This document shows positions 8,658-17,554 of a DNA stretch of 64,000 bases, piece by piece. The position numbers were made by a program, and so were the translations under genes. The stretch covers positions 124,001-188,000 of the forward strand of contig NZ_JAAZWE010000002.1 of the NCBI RefSeq assembly GCF_013185185.1, written 5' to 3'. How positions within the stretch are numbered: the stretch's first letter is position 1; each line of letters opens with the position of its first letter. This DNA comes from Saccharibacillus endophyticus. GTDB lineage: Bacteria > Bacillota > Bacilli > Paenibacillales > Paenibacillaceae. The notes beneath the pieces are model-generated. The model saw only the letters and a program-made list of their open reading frames with translations. It had not been told where the DNA came from and made no database searches.

Positions 8658-10834
8658 ATTTTCACGTCCACTCCCCGATACGAAGGCGGAGCATACGATA
8701 GCGACGTTCCGGACTCTCCGTTGCTTTCCATGCTGCGTTCAGGCAAAGCATCCGTGCGCAGAGCCAACAACTGGTAACCCGCCGCTTCAAATGCCGAAGC
8801 AATCTGAGGTTGCCCCGCTTCCAGCAAAGGCCGTGCCCAGTCTTCGTCATTGCGGAAATTAAGACTGACTTTACGGTCCACGACCTGGACGTCGATCAAC
8901 GTACGCCCTAACGATTTCATGTCCAAATCGAACCACAGACGGCAGTTGGACGAGTCAAGCTCTCCTTTGGGTCCTCTACGGGATTCAATCTGTACAGAAG
9001 CTGTCTGATTACCATCCGGGCCTACAAACGGGAGAAACATCGTGACTTGGGCAAAAGGCGCTGTACGATCGGTGTTCAGCAGCAGCTGTTGTCCGGTCAT
9101 TTGCTGGACCGCTTGCTGTGCCGCATCCTTTAGGCCAGCAGGCAGCGAATCGGAAGCAGACAACTGCAACAAGAGAGATTTCAGCGTCTCGCGTACTTCT
9201 GCGACGGACTGCTGTGCGGCAGGCGTTTGGGTAACAGCTCGGCTATCCGCAGTTGCGGCTCCATCCGGACGCCCAGTTTCGCCTGGCACCGTGCGGAGCG
9301 CCTGCTCAGCAGCATTTCGGACCGCAGCGGAGACTTCGGGGCGAGCCTCTGCGTTTGTCGCGGCTGCAGCCGCCGTGGAAGCCGCATTAGCTGTTGCTCC
9401 TTGCTGGGTCTGTGCTGCTGAAGTCTGCGCAAGCTGCGCTGCCGTTTGTCCGGCAGCCGGAGACGGAGCAGCAGGTGGTGCAGACTGCGGTAATGGAGTG
9501 CTGTTTGCTGCCGCTTGCGTCGGCGTAGAAGGCGGCGTATTTAACAATGTGGAACGTGCAGTCTGCTGTTCGTGCTCGGCACCCAACATTTTAAGCAGAC
9601 GCCCGACCCATGGTCCGGCATCCGCTTCGTCTGCCTGCGCAGTGGTTTGACCATTCCGGGCGGCCGCTGCATTTGCCGTCTCCGTGCTGCCTGCAGCAGC
9701 CGTGCGCAGTTCGCCAAGCAGTGTCTGTACTTTACGCAGCAAAGCGGCATCCGTTTGCGGCAATTCTGATGCTCCTGCATTCCGACCAGCTGCCTCTGCC
9801 TGGGCAGCAGTTGAAGATTGTCCTTGCGAGGCCTGCTGCGCCGCGTTTCCCATTGAAGCTTGATTCACGCCTGTCGTACCGGCAGCGGAAGTCGTGCGCT
9901 CCGCCGCTTTAGCTGCACCTGTCGTTTGCGCGGCATCCGGTGCAGCGGAACCTCCAGCAGCCGAAGTCGCGCCCGCAGCCGCTTGGGCAGCGGTACGAAT
10001 CTGCGCCGGGTTCCCGTCTTCCGGCGGTGTCGCAGCCGCCGCCAAGCCAGCAGCCGCAGCAGAAATATTGTTTGTATTCCCAGTCGCCATATTTCCCGAC
10101 GCATTTTGCCCGTTAGTCGGCAAAGTCCCGGCAGTTCCGGTAGCGGCCGGTCCCGAAGCGGCTCCAGGCTGCGGAGCACTTAATCCGCGACCCGGCAAAG
10201 CTGTTCCTTCAACCGATCCTTCGCCCAGCTGCGCCAGTGCCGCGGCAACCTGCTGTCCAAGATTTTGCAACACGGCGGAAGCCGGAGCGCCGAATACGGC
10301 TTGCTGCATTCCCGATACGCTTTGAGGCGTAATCGGCAGTCCTCTTTGCTGTAAAATCCCGATCGAACGCACCCATTGCTGAGCATCGACGGAAGCCGGC
10401 TTCTGTGCAAGCATATTACGTACTTCAGCGGCATTTTCCTTGGTCATCGGAATTTCTGCCTGCTGCATCATGCGAACCATCTCACGGGTTTGCTTATTAT
10501 CCGGCATTCCCAGCTGCTTTAATGTATCTTCCATCGATTGTGCGCCCGCGGCTGCACCCGGAGGGGCCGCAACAGGCTTCATCACGATCGAGCCATCTTC
10601 GGCGGCAGGCTGAACTTCCATAAAAGCCGTTTGTCCGGCCTGCAAAGGCGTCTCAAGCTTCGCGTTCACCTTCACGCCCTGGATCTGAACCACCGCTTCC
10701 TTGCCATCTTCCGATACCGATTGGACTACGCCTCTAACCACTTGCCCGGCACGCAAATCCACTTGCTTGGCTTCCCCCGGCTTAGCATCTCCGATAATAC
10801 TTTTAAACAACGAACCGATGTTCATCTCGCTCAC
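8654..10834 (-). CDS. ylqG: FliK-like protein (YlqG), long Ala/Gln/Thr-rich linker
   Basis: A 726-residue protein in the position of Bacillus ylqG. Residues 1-110 form a folded beta-rich N-terminal region (GQVVRGVVQSVSEDGKEAVVQIQGVKVNAKLETPLQAGQTAFMEVQP). Residues about 190-560 are low complexity, very rich in Ala, Gln, Thr and Gly. Residues about 600-700 resemble the hook-length-control domain of FliK (LWFDLDMKSLGRTLIDVQVVDRKVSLNFRNDEDWARPLLEAGQPQIASAFEAAGYQL). There is no signal peptide or membrane segment. It overlaps ylqH, which resembles the FliK partner FlhB, but no flagellar gene lies nearby. The ATG at 10834 follows GGGAGGTGAGCG. Confidence 0.85.
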   Translation of the reverse strand: MSEMNIGSLFKSIIGDAKPGEAKQVDLRAGQVVRGVVQSVSEDGKEAVVQIQGVKVNAKLETPLQAGQTAFMEVQPAAEDGSIVMKPVAAPPGAAAGAQSMEDTLKQLGMPDNKQTREMVRMMQQAEIPMTKENAAEVRNMLAQKPASVDAQQWVRSIGILQQRGLPITPQSVSGMQQAVFGAPASAVLQNLGQQVAAALAQLGEGSVEGTALPGRGLSAPQPGAASGPAATGTAGTLPTNGQNASGNMATGNTNNISAAAAGLAAAATPPEDGNPAQIRTAAQAAAGATSAAGGSAAPDAAQTTGAAKAAERTTSAAGTTGVNQASMGNAAQQASQGQSSTAAQAEAAGRNAGASELPQTDAALLRKVQTLLGELRTAAAGSTETANAAAARNGQTTAQADEADAGPWVGRLLKMLGAEHEQQTARSTLLNTPPSTPTQAAANSTPLPQSAPPAAPSPAAGQTAAQLAQTSAAQTQQGATANAASTAAAAATNAEARPEVSAAVRNAAEQALRTVPGETGRPDGAATADSRAVTQTPAAQQSVAEVRETLKSLLLQLSASDSLPAGLKDAAQQAVQQMTGQQLLLNTDRTAPFAQVTMFLPFVGPDGNQTASVQIESRRGPKGELDSSNCRLWFDLDMKSLGRTLIDVQVVDRKVSLNFRNDEDWARPLLEAGQPQIASAFEAAGYQLLALRTDALPERSMESNGESGTSLSYAPPSYRGVDVKI

Positions 10835-10854
10835 CTCCCTAACGACTACTTGGT

Positions 10855-10907
10855 TAACTCTTAATCACAGGTTTGCGTTTTAGGCGGGCGCAACCTTACT
10901 TTTAGCT
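10855..10907. repeat. Family I element, copy C (partly deleted)
   Basis: Read on the minus strand, AAGTAAGGTTGCGCCCG joins directly to AAACGCAAACCTGTGATTAAGAG, which equals the two flanks of a full copy without the CTGAAACGC...TTCAG hairpin. It is located just upstream of ylqG. The outer arms are degenerate. Confidence 0.65.
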
Positions 10908-10966
10908 TTGAAAAGGTACGACTCGTCCCGCTTTGCGGTCGAATTTTCCGTTATGACTAATATATC

Positions 10967-10998
10967 GGAAAAAACGCCTCTTATAATAAGAAGCGTTT
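10967..10998 (-). terminator. Terminator after rnhB
   Basis: Minus-strand stem AACGCTTCTTAT-TATAAGAGGCGTT followed by TTTTTTCC. It ends the rplS-side transcript after rnhB and implies a separate promoter for ylqG-ylqH-yraN. Confidence 0.75.
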
Positions 10999-11020
10999 GC
11001 GTTCGTTTTGAATGGTCGGA

Positions 11021-11707
11021 TCAACGCAACTGCTCATGCTCTGCCTTCATTTTAACCAAAAAACTATGCCGATGCAGATCGCTGATTCCCAGCTCCAAAA
11101 TTTTCTCGCGGTGAACAGCCGTTCCATAACCTTTATGTACGGCAATGCCATACCCCGGATAATCCTGTTCCCATTCTCCCGCGCAAAGACGATCCCGCGT
11201 AACCTTCGCCACGATCGAAGCGGCTCCGATGCTCTGGCTGAGCGAATCGCCTTTGATGATCGCACGCTGCGGAAGATCCACCTGAATGCTCTCCGCATCC
11301 ACCAACAGCGCATCCGGTTGCTGCGTCAACGCTTTTACCGCCATCTTCATGGCCAAACGAGACGCCTGCTTAATATTGATCTGATCGATGGTCTTCGGAT
11401 CAACGCGACCCACTCCGACAGCAACGGCTTCGCGCAGGATGACCTCATACAGTTCATCCCGCTTTTTCTCGGACAATTTCTTCGAATCATCGATTCCTTC
11501 GATTTTAAGCCCTATAGGCAAAATGACCGCCGCAGCCACGACATCGCCAAACATGCAGCCGCGACCTACTTCATCCACGCCCGCAACAGCTTCAAATCCT
11601 TCCGTCCACAGTTCCTTCTCCAACAGAAGACGATCGACTTCCACTTTGATCTTTTTGGGTTTACTGACCGTCGTTGTCGTCTCTTCACTCTTTTTAGCTT
11701 TCGGCAT
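11021..11707 (-). CDS. rnhB: Ribonuclease HII
   Basis: Removes ribonucleotides and RNA primers from DNA duplexes. The 228-residue product begins at ATG 11707 (MPKAKKSEE) after GGAGGAG. A lysine/threonine-rich tail of about 50 residues precedes the catalytic fold. Acidic residues are in place: GVDEVGRG, LLVDAE, and AKVTRDR. The HKGYGT and LHRHSF motifs are typical of RNase HII. The glycine-rich loop reads GRGCMFGDVV rather than the usual GRGPLAGPVV, a departure at the substrate-gripping loop. It sits after rbgA in the conserved Bacillus order. Confidence 0.95.
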   Translation of the reverse strand: MPKAKKSEETTTTVSKPKKIKVEVDRLLLEKELWTEGFEAVAGVDEVGRGCMFGDVVAAAVILPIGLKIEGIDDSKKLSEKKRDELYEVILREAVAVGVGRVDPKTIDQINIKQASRLAMKMAVKALTQQPDALLVDAESIQVDLPQRAIIKGDSLSQSIGAASIVAKVTRDRLCAGEWEQDYPGYGIAVHKGYGTAVHREKILELGISDLHRHSFLVKMKAEHEQLR

Positions 11708-11807
11708 GATGTTCTCCTCCGTTCCCGTTATGCAAAAAGGATCGCCGAACTGCTCGGCGATCCAATCCCGCGCTGCCTGCACGGCTCATGTTTCCTGTAT
11801 CCAATGC

Positions 11808-12671
11808 TTAGAAAGGCTCTTCCAAAGAGAAGCGGCCCATTTTGCCCGAACGAAGATCGCGCAAGAATAATACCGACGCTTTGGTCAGATCGACCCGGCC
11901 GCCGCTCATGATACAGCCGCGTTTACGTCCGATTTCTTCCATGATCTGCACGATTTCGTCCGGATCGTCAAAAACGGTCGGACGTTCGCCAAGCGCGTAA
12001 CGCTCGGACAAGCGTTCCCAATAATGCTCCGCGCAATACTTGATCGCGAAGAACGTCACTTCCTCCACGTTCAGTACGTCTTCTTTGATCGCTCCGGTCA
12101 CTGCAAGCTTCATGCCCACGTTTTGGTCATCGAACTTCGGCCACAAAATCCCCGGCGTGTCGAGAAGTTCCATTTCCTTGCCGATTTTGATCCACTGTTG
12201 GCCTTTGGTTACGCCTGGACGGTCTCCCGTCTCCGCGATGCTTTTGCCGGCCAGTTTGTTGATCAAGGTCGACTTGCCCACGTTAGGGATGCCGACGATC
12301 AAGCCGCGAATAGCACGAGGGTTCATGCCTTTTGCAATCTGACGATCGATCTTTTCCTTGAGAAGTTGTTTGGCATACACCGAGATATCTTTGACGCCGC
12401 GACCTCCCGGCGTATCCGTCTCGATGGCCAAGTGGCCTTCCTCGCGGAAATATTCGATCCATCTTTTCGTAACTTCGGGATCAGCCAAGTCGGACTTGTT
12501 CAACAAAATCAGTCTGGGCTTGTCCTTGAGAATGTCTCCGATCATCGGGTTACGGCTGGACAGCGGCAAGCGGGCGTCAAGCAATTCGATCGCAAGATCG
12601 ATCAAGCCGAGCTTCGCTTCAATCTGTCTGCGTGCACGAGTCATGTGACCGGGGAACCATTGAATGGTCAT
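11808..12671 (-). CDS. rbgA: Ribosome biogenesis GTPase RbgA (YlqF)
   Basis: Circularly permuted GTPase needed for late assembly of the 50S subunit. In its 287 residues the G4 motif LNKSD (about residue 57) precedes the G1 loop GIPNVGKSTLINKL, then G2 and G3 (DTPGILWP), which is the permuted order of the family. The N-terminus MTIQWFPGHMTRARRQ is diagnostic. The ATG at 12671 is preceded by AGGAGAGGTGAAATACCGTT. It lies between lepB and rnhB, 57 bases after lepB, probably co-transcribed with them. Confidence 0.96.
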   Translation of the reverse strand: MTIQWFPGHMTRARRQIEAKLGLIDLAIELLDARLPLSSRNPMIGDILKDKPRLILLNKSDLADPEVTKRWIEYFREEGHLAIETDTPGGRGVKDISVYAKQLLKEKIDRQIAKGMNPRAIRGLIVGIPNVGKSTLINKLAGKSIAETGDRPGVTKGQQWIKIGKEMELLDTPGILWPKFDDQNVGMKLAVTGAIKEDVLNVEEVTFFAIKYCAEHYWERLSERYALGERPTVFDDPDEIVQIMEEIGRKRGCIMSGGRVDLTKASVLFLRDLRSGKMGRFSLEEPF

Positions 12672-12729
12672 AACGGTATTTCACCTCTCCTAACGGCCGG
12701 AAAACGGAACGGATTCCGGCACGGTCATG

Positions 12730-13350
12730 CTAATGATTGACGATATGCATGTCGCTGAACGGCCAGAAGACCAGGTCGGCCCGGCCGGTAATGTCGCTGT
12801 AAGGGACGTAACCGATCATTCGGCTGTCTTTGCTGTTTGGACGATTGTCGCCCATTACGAATACGTGTCCTTCGGGTACGGTACCGTCAGGGAATGTCGC
12901 ATTCGGGAAGTTCGTGTTGTTATTATACGTTTCGCCGTTGGCATGCGCCTGGTCGAGAACGTCTTGAATGTAAGGTTCTTCGATGATTTCACCATTGACC
13001 GTCACTTCGTCGCCTTCAACCTTAACGGTGTCTCCCGGCAAAGCGATAACCCGTTTGATGAACTCTTTGTTATCCTCGGAAGGAACTTTGAACACGATAA
13101 CCTCGTCCTTTTTCGGAGCACGGATGTCATACAAAATCTTGTTGACGATGACGCGTTCGCCATCATGGAAATTCGGTTGCATAGAGGAACCATCAACCAT
13201 ATAAGGCGCGAACAGCAGCCAGCGGATGACAAACACCAACACTAATGCAATCGCAATGGCTTTTACCCATTCGAGCGTCTCGCTTTTCACTTTGTTTTTC
13301 GGATTGTTCGGCGCTTCTTCCGCTGCAGGGCGGTTTACGTTTTCTTCCAT
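12730..13350 (-). CDS. lepB: Type I signal peptidase
   Basis: Removes signal peptides from secreted proteins at the outer face of the membrane. The 206-residue product has a cytoplasmic tail rich in Asn, Pro and Lys (1-25), one membrane helix (about 28-48), and the catalytic serine Ser56 in GSSMQPN. The catalytic lysine is Lys99 in FIKRVIALPGD, and the GDNRPNSKDSR box lies near the end. This is the single-helix Sip type of Gram-positives. The ATG at 13350 follows AAGGAGAG; 16 further upstream codons lack a binding site. It precedes rbgA in the rplS-lepB-rbgA-rnhB order. Confidence 0.95.
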   Translation of the reverse strand: MEENVNRPAAEEAPNNPKNKVKSETLEWVKAIAIALVLVFVIRWLLFAPYMVDGSSMQPNFHDGERVIVNKILYDIRAPKKDEVIVFKVPSEDNKEFIKRVIALPGDTVKVEGDEVTVNGEIIEEPYIQDVLDQAHANGETYNNNTNFPNATFPDGTVPEGHVFVMGDNRPNSKDSRMIGYVPYSDITGRADLVFWPFSDMHIVNH

Positions 13351-13504
13351 GGATAGCCCTCTCCTTACGCTTGATATCCAAACATCAGCATTTTGCAAAA
13401 CCGCACATCCGTGCCTTTAAAAGGTACTGGATCCAGCCGGTTTTGAGAAATGCTCATATTTACGGGGCTAATACGTCCCTTTTTACTTATGAATCGCTTT
13501 TGAG

Positions 13505-13536
13505 AATAAAACGAAAGGAGCTTGTTTCCAAGCTCC
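13505..13536 (-). terminator. Probable terminator after rplS
   Basis: Minus-strand stem GGAGCTTG-gaaa-CAAGCTCC followed by TTTCGTTTTATTC. The stem is strong but the U-tract is interrupted, so some readthrough to lepB is likely. Confidence 0.55.
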
Positions 13537-13572
13537 CCATTTTTCGCTCGCTTAGCCTTCCGCGGGGGAAGA

Positions 13573-13917
13573 TTAACGACGAATTTCTTTAATTCTTGCT
13601 GCTTTACCGCGCAGTTCGCGCAGGTAGTACAGTTTCGCACGACGCACTTTACCGTGGCGTACGACTTCGATTTTGTCGATTTTTGGCGAGTTGATCGGGA
13701 ACGTTCTTTCAACGCCTACGCCGTAAGAAATCTTACGAACGGTGAAAGTTTCGGCGATACCGCCGCCTTTACGTTTGATGACTACGCCTTCGAACAACTG
13801 GATACGCTCGCGAGTTCCCTCGATAACCTTAACGTGCACTTTCAAAGTGTCGCCGGGACGGAAGCTCGGGATATCTTTGCGAAGTTGTTCTTGAGTCAGA
13901 GCTTGAATCAGATTCAT
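13573..13917 (-). CDS. rplS: 50S ribosomal protein L19
   Basis: Ribosomal protein at the 30S-50S interface. The 114 residues ([31 protein letters not shown]...) match the family along its length, ending [22 protein letters not shown]. The ATG at 13917 lies 7 bases after AAGGAGGAA. Unlike the usual trmD-rplS adjacency, a 2.4 kb TPM-domain gene lies between trmD and rplS here. rplS has its own promoter and a leader of roughly 90 bases. Confidence 0.98.
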   Translation of the reverse strand: MNLIQALTQEQLRKDIPSFRPGDTLKVHVKVIEGTRERIQLFEGVVIKRKGGGIAETFTVRKISYGVGVERTFPINSPKIDKIEVVRHGKVRRAKLYYLRELRGKAARIKEIRR

Positions 13918-14046
13918 GATTTGTTTCCTCCTTCCACTCATGCGTTCATACGTCTTCTTCGGAAAACAATTCCGCCTCATCATTCGCAGAGGACCGCAAG
14001 ATTACACAACGGATTGATTTTACCATGAAGTCGTATGAAAAGGCAA
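13918..14046 (-). promoter_or_regulatory. rplS promoter and candidate L19 leader
   Basis: Minus-strand promoter TTGCCT (14041-14046), 18-base spacer, TAAAAT (14017-14022). The transcript would start near 14010 and carry a leader of about 90 bases before rplS. Autoregulatory L19 leaders are known in Bacillales; whether this one folds like them needs a covariance-model search. Nothing else is seen between the TPM-domain gene and rplS. Confidence 0.45.
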
Positions 14047-14080
14047 TACATTACTTAAAAATAAACCGAAAGAAAATGTC

Positions 14081-16495
14081 TTACCATTTCGAAGATCCCG
14101 AAGAGCGGCCTCCGCCTCCTCCTTTGCCCCATGAAGAAGAACCGCCGGACCGTCCGCCGCCGCCCCAGCTTGAGCCGCCGGACGAACGTCCTCCGGGACG
14201 GCTTCCGCCGCCAGGCCCGCCGAATCCGCCTCCGAAGCCTCCGCCTCCGCGGTTGTTATTGTTGGCCCGTTGAACGGCACGCCGATAATCGCGCTCCATC
14301 TCTTCCAGCACCTGACGCCCGAAAGCGGCTTGCGCCAGCGCATCTTCGAAGCGCCCTGCCGCAATCAGACGGCGTGCTTCGGTTTCGAACCCGCCGTAAC
14401 GACCTGCGTAAGAATTCGTGCGCAGGTAACGACGATACGTCTGCTCGCGCCCCGCAAAATCGCCGCTTAGCTGCTCCAACTGTCGCATCGCCTGGTCCCG
14501 ACGTTCCTGCAAATCCCGTATGTGTTGAGCAAAATCGGAAGCATTGCGTTCATATGCCGCCAAAAGAGGTTCTGCGCGAAGCAAGTCGATCGGCTCGCTT
14601 TTCAAAGCTGCGGCCACGGCCTCTCCTTCGTTTTCTGCCGTTTGAAGCGCTCGGTCATACTCCGGCATATGGACGCCCATGGCCCGGTAAGTCGATCCCG
14701 CTTGCCGGAAAATGCTGCGAGCCCCTTCGAAGCGCTGCTGCGAAGCGCGATGCTGCGCATCCAGTTCGTCCGCGTATCCCAATGCTTCGCGCATCCGCTC
14801 GCGCGACCGCGCTGCCAGCTCGTCTGCGCGATCGCTTTTTTCCCGGGCGGCTTTGTAATATTGCACTTGCGGATTAAGAGCCGAACGAATCTCCGGCAGC
14901 AAACGACGAATTTCCTCTTCCGCCCGATCAACCTCCTCGCGACGTCCCCGCTGCGCCCCTAAATGAGACTCGGCGTAACGACCTCTCAATTCATTCAGCT
15001 CCTGCTCGTAACGAGGCGCAAACCCTTCGATTTCACGCAGCAAGCTTTGCGCATCCTGAAGCGACTCGGCCGACGTGCTTCGACTCTCCAGGCGACGCTT
15101 TACGATATCTTTGGCCTCCGCAATACGGGAAGCGATTCGTTCGGCCGATTGCTTGGCTGCCGGAACGTCTCCCGCCTGAATCAACTCGTTCAAGCGCTGC
15201 GTCTCCGCTCCCGCTTCGCTGAGAACGCGGAACGGATCTTCCTCGGTCAGCAGGAGTCCTTCGCGCTCCGTGACAGGACGCAGCTCCCGTTCGGTCTGAA
15301 CGATCTTTCCGGGCCACTGCGCGGCTTCCGAAGCCAAACTGCTCAGCGATTCCACATAGCCCGAAATTTCCTGGAGACGCGACAACGACTGTTCGGCCGG
15401 AGCAGACGCCTGCATGACATCGAATTCATCCAGACCGTCCGCCTTCGCGAGCAGCGCCGCCGCCTCATCCAGCTCTCTTTGCAGAGTAGTCAAGGGATAT
15501 CCGGTATCCGTCTTCAGTTTTTCCAACGCCTGCCGCGTTTGCCGTTCCACTTCTTTGCCTTCCTTGACTCTGCGGCGAACTTCGGCGAAGCTGGCGGATA
15601 CTTGCTCGAAGCGTTCGTTCAAAGCCGTCACCCGACTTTCCCAATCCTGAACCTCGCGGGTTAACGTATCCAGTTCTTTTCTTTGTGCACGCGAGGCAAA
15701 AGTTCCCGGGCGGAATGCGGCAAGGCGCGTAGACAGCGACTCCGCGCTCTGATGCAGCTCTACCGCTTCGCGGCTGATTCCCTCGGCTTCTTTTAACGTC
15801 TCTCCTTGAACAAAGCCCATCTCTACCTCACGGAAAAGCTCGGATACCATAATGCCGTCCACCACGGCAGATGTCGCCTTCTGCCGATTGCGAAGCTCTT
15901 CTGCGCGCTTTTTCACCTTGGATCCCGACTGGAACATGCTGAACAGCACATAAGCACCGATGCCAAGCACGGCAAGCGCCAGGATCGCATACAGCCAAGT
16001 CCCTCCGGCCAACAGTCCCGCCGGACCGCCGGAGCCCGAGGAAGCGCCTCCTGCACCGTTGACGTACTCGCCGACGGCCAAAGCGCCCGCTGCCGGTCCG
16101 TCGTCTTGCGCCGCGGGAACGAACGCACGGTCGATGATACGTTGAGCATTTCCCAAAGCGGAGTTTTCCAACTCTAAATAAACCAAGTTCGGGTCCGTCA
16201 CGATTAAAAGCAGCAGCTCATTCGAACCCAATCCCCAGGCATCGTAGGTCTGTGCGGACAACCGGGCAGCTTCGTTTTCGCTCATGCCGCTCTCCGTCAA
16301 CACGTAGACCGTATATTTTCCGTCAGAGAGTTCATTTTCCAATTGCCTGATCTGGCTGTCCGTAAACAAACCCGCTTCGTCCGTGACAATGCCGCTTCGC
16401 TGCGGACTTGACGCGGATACCGACAAGATCGGCGTCAACATCAACAATACGACCGCCAATACGGGCAGCACCTTTCTCCAATCGATTCTTCGCAT
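14081..16495 (-). CDS. TPM-domain membrane protein with long coiled coil and Gly-rich tail
   Basis: An 804-residue protein. Residues 1-28 are a signal peptide or anchor (VLPVLAVVLLMLTPILSVSASS). Residues about 35-150 are a TPM domain (GIVTDEAGLFTDSQIRQLENELSDGKYTVYVLTESGMSENEAARLSAQTYDAWGLGSNELLLLIV), named for TLP18.3, Psb32 and MOLO-1 and sometimes linked to phosphatase or repair roles. A membrane helix follows at about 163-185, then about 500 residues of predicted coiled coil. The tail from about 750 is Gly/Ser/Arg-rich and ends SSGSSKW. ATG at 16495 after AGGAGG. It lies between trmD and rplS, apparently as a separate transcription unit. Function unknown. Confidence 0.85.
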   Translation of the reverse strand: MRRIDWRKVLPVLAVVLLMLTPILSVSASSPQRSGIVTDEAGLFTDSQIRQLENELSDGKYTVYVLTESGMSENEAARLSAQTYDAWGLGSNELLLLIVTDPNLVYLELENSALGNAQRIIDRAFVPAAQDDGPAAGALAVGEYVNGAGGASSGSGGPAGLLAGGTWLYAILALAVLGIGAYVLFSMFQSGSKVKKRAEELRNRQKATSAVVDGIMVSELFREVEMGFVQGETLKEAEGISREAVELHQSAESLSTRLAAFRPGTFASRAQRKELDTLTREVQDWESRVTALNERFEQVSASFAEVRRRVKEGKEVERQTRQALEKLKTDTGYPLTTLQRELDEAAALLAKADGLDEFDVMQASAPAEQSLSRLQEISGYVESLSSLASEAAQWPGKIVQTERELRPVTEREGLLLTEEDPFRVLSEAGAETQRLNELIQAGDVPAAKQSAERIASRIAEAKDIVKRRLESRSTSAESLQDAQSLLREIEGFAPRYEQELNELRGRYAESHLGAQRGRREEVDRAEEEIRRLLPEIRSALNPQVQYYKAAREKSDRADELAARSRERMREALGYADELDAQHRASQQRFEGARSIFRQAGSTYRAMGVHMPEYDRALQTAENEGEAVAAALKSEPIDLLRAEPLLAAYERNASDFAQHIRDLQERRDQAMRQLEQLSGDFAGREQTYRRYLRTNSYAGRYGGFETEARRLIAAGRFEDALAQAAFGRQVLEEMERDYRRAVQRANNNNRGGGGFGGGFGGPGGGSRPGGRSSGGSSWGGGGRSGGSSSWGKGGGGGRSSGSSKW

Positions 16496-16652
16496 CCTTT
16501 AATCCTCCTGTTTCCTTAACCGAATGTCGTTTAATCACATTAGCTTCATCTACCTTCCAGTTTACCATCTTCGGCCAAAAAACGATAAGAACATCTGCGA
16601 TCTCTACCTTCTTGCACGATTCAATACTTGGTGACCCAATGATTCTAAAGCA

Positions 16653-16702
16653 AATACCCCCTGCGATGATCCGTCTTTTTGGACGATTCCGTAGGGGGTA
16701 TA
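16653..16702 (-). terminator. Terminator after trmD
   Basis: Stem ATACCCCCT...AGGGGGTAT with an inner GACG/CGTC pairing around TTTTT. On the minus strand it is followed by TTTGCTTTAG. It separates trmD from the TPM-domain gene. Confidence 0.65.
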
Positions 16703-16744
16703 TTCATTTATCTTCATCTAAAATTTTTGAAAATAGGCGGTCTG

Positions 16745-17554
16745 CTACTCGTCCGCAGCTGCCTCTTCACGCTTTAACTCTTCGAGCCACTTCAGCTCTT
16801 GTTTAGTCAGCGTCAACCGTTCCAGAAGCTCCGGACGGCGCTGAAGCGTACGGCGAAGCGACTCCCGTCTACGCCAAGCTTCGATATTCGCATGATGGCC
16901 CGACAACAGAATATCCGGCACTTTCATCCCCCTAAACTCCGTTGGACGGGTATAGTGCGGATACTCCAGCAGTCCCGTGCTGAACGAATCCGTCACGGCG
17001 CTATTTTCATTGCCCAGCACACCCGGAAGCAGCCGAACGGTACTATCGATCATTACCATGGCAGGCAGCTCGCCGCCGGTCAGTACATAATCGCCGATCG
17101 AGATCTCGTCGGTTACCAGACCGTCGCGAATCCGTTCATCATAACCTTCATAATGTCCGCAGATGAAAATTAAATGGTCTTCCTTGGCAAATTCCTCCGC
17201 TTTTTTCTGCGTAAACGTCTCGCCTTGCGGACACAGCAAAACGATACGCGGACGCGAAGGTGATTCGTTTGCCGGAAGTTCGGCTGCGATACCCCCGCCT
17301 TCGTTCTCGCGTCCACGCAGCAAATCCTCTACGGCAGCAAAGATCGGTTCCGGCTTGAGCACCATGCCTCCCCCTCCGCCGTACGGCGTATCGTCAACCT
17401 GCCCATGCTTGCTGGTCGAGTACTGGCGAAAGTTCACGGCAGAAAGCTCTACGATTCCTTTATCCCTTGCTTTTCCCAGAATACTCGCACCGAATACGCC
17501 GTCGAACATTTCCGGAAATAAAGTGAGTACATCAATCCGCATCCGTGCACTCAT
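16745..17554 (-). CDS. trmD: tRNA (guanine-N1)-methyltransferase TrmD
   Basis: Methylates G37 of tRNAs using S-adenosylmethionine. The 269-residue product has the trefoil-knot AdoMet site: [37 protein letters not shown] and [19 protein letters not shown]. The ATG at 17554 overlaps the rimM stop as TAATG. A second in-frame ATG four codons later gives the family-typical [13 protein letters not shown] and may be the real start. The pairing with rimM is as in Bacillus. Confidence 0.97.
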   Translation of the reverse strand: MSARMRIDVLTLFPEMFDGVFGASILGKARDKGIVELSAVNFRQYSTSKHGQVDDTPYGGGGGMVLKPEPIFAAVEDLLRGRENEGGGIAAELPANESPSRPRIVLLCPQGETFTQKKAEEFAKEDHLIFICGHYEGYDERIRDGLVTDEISIGDYVLTGGELPAMVMIDSTVRLLPGVLGNENSAVTDSFSTGLLEYPHYTRPTEFRGMKVPDILLSGHHANIEAWRRRESLRRTLQRRPELLERLTLTKQELKWLEELKREEAAADE

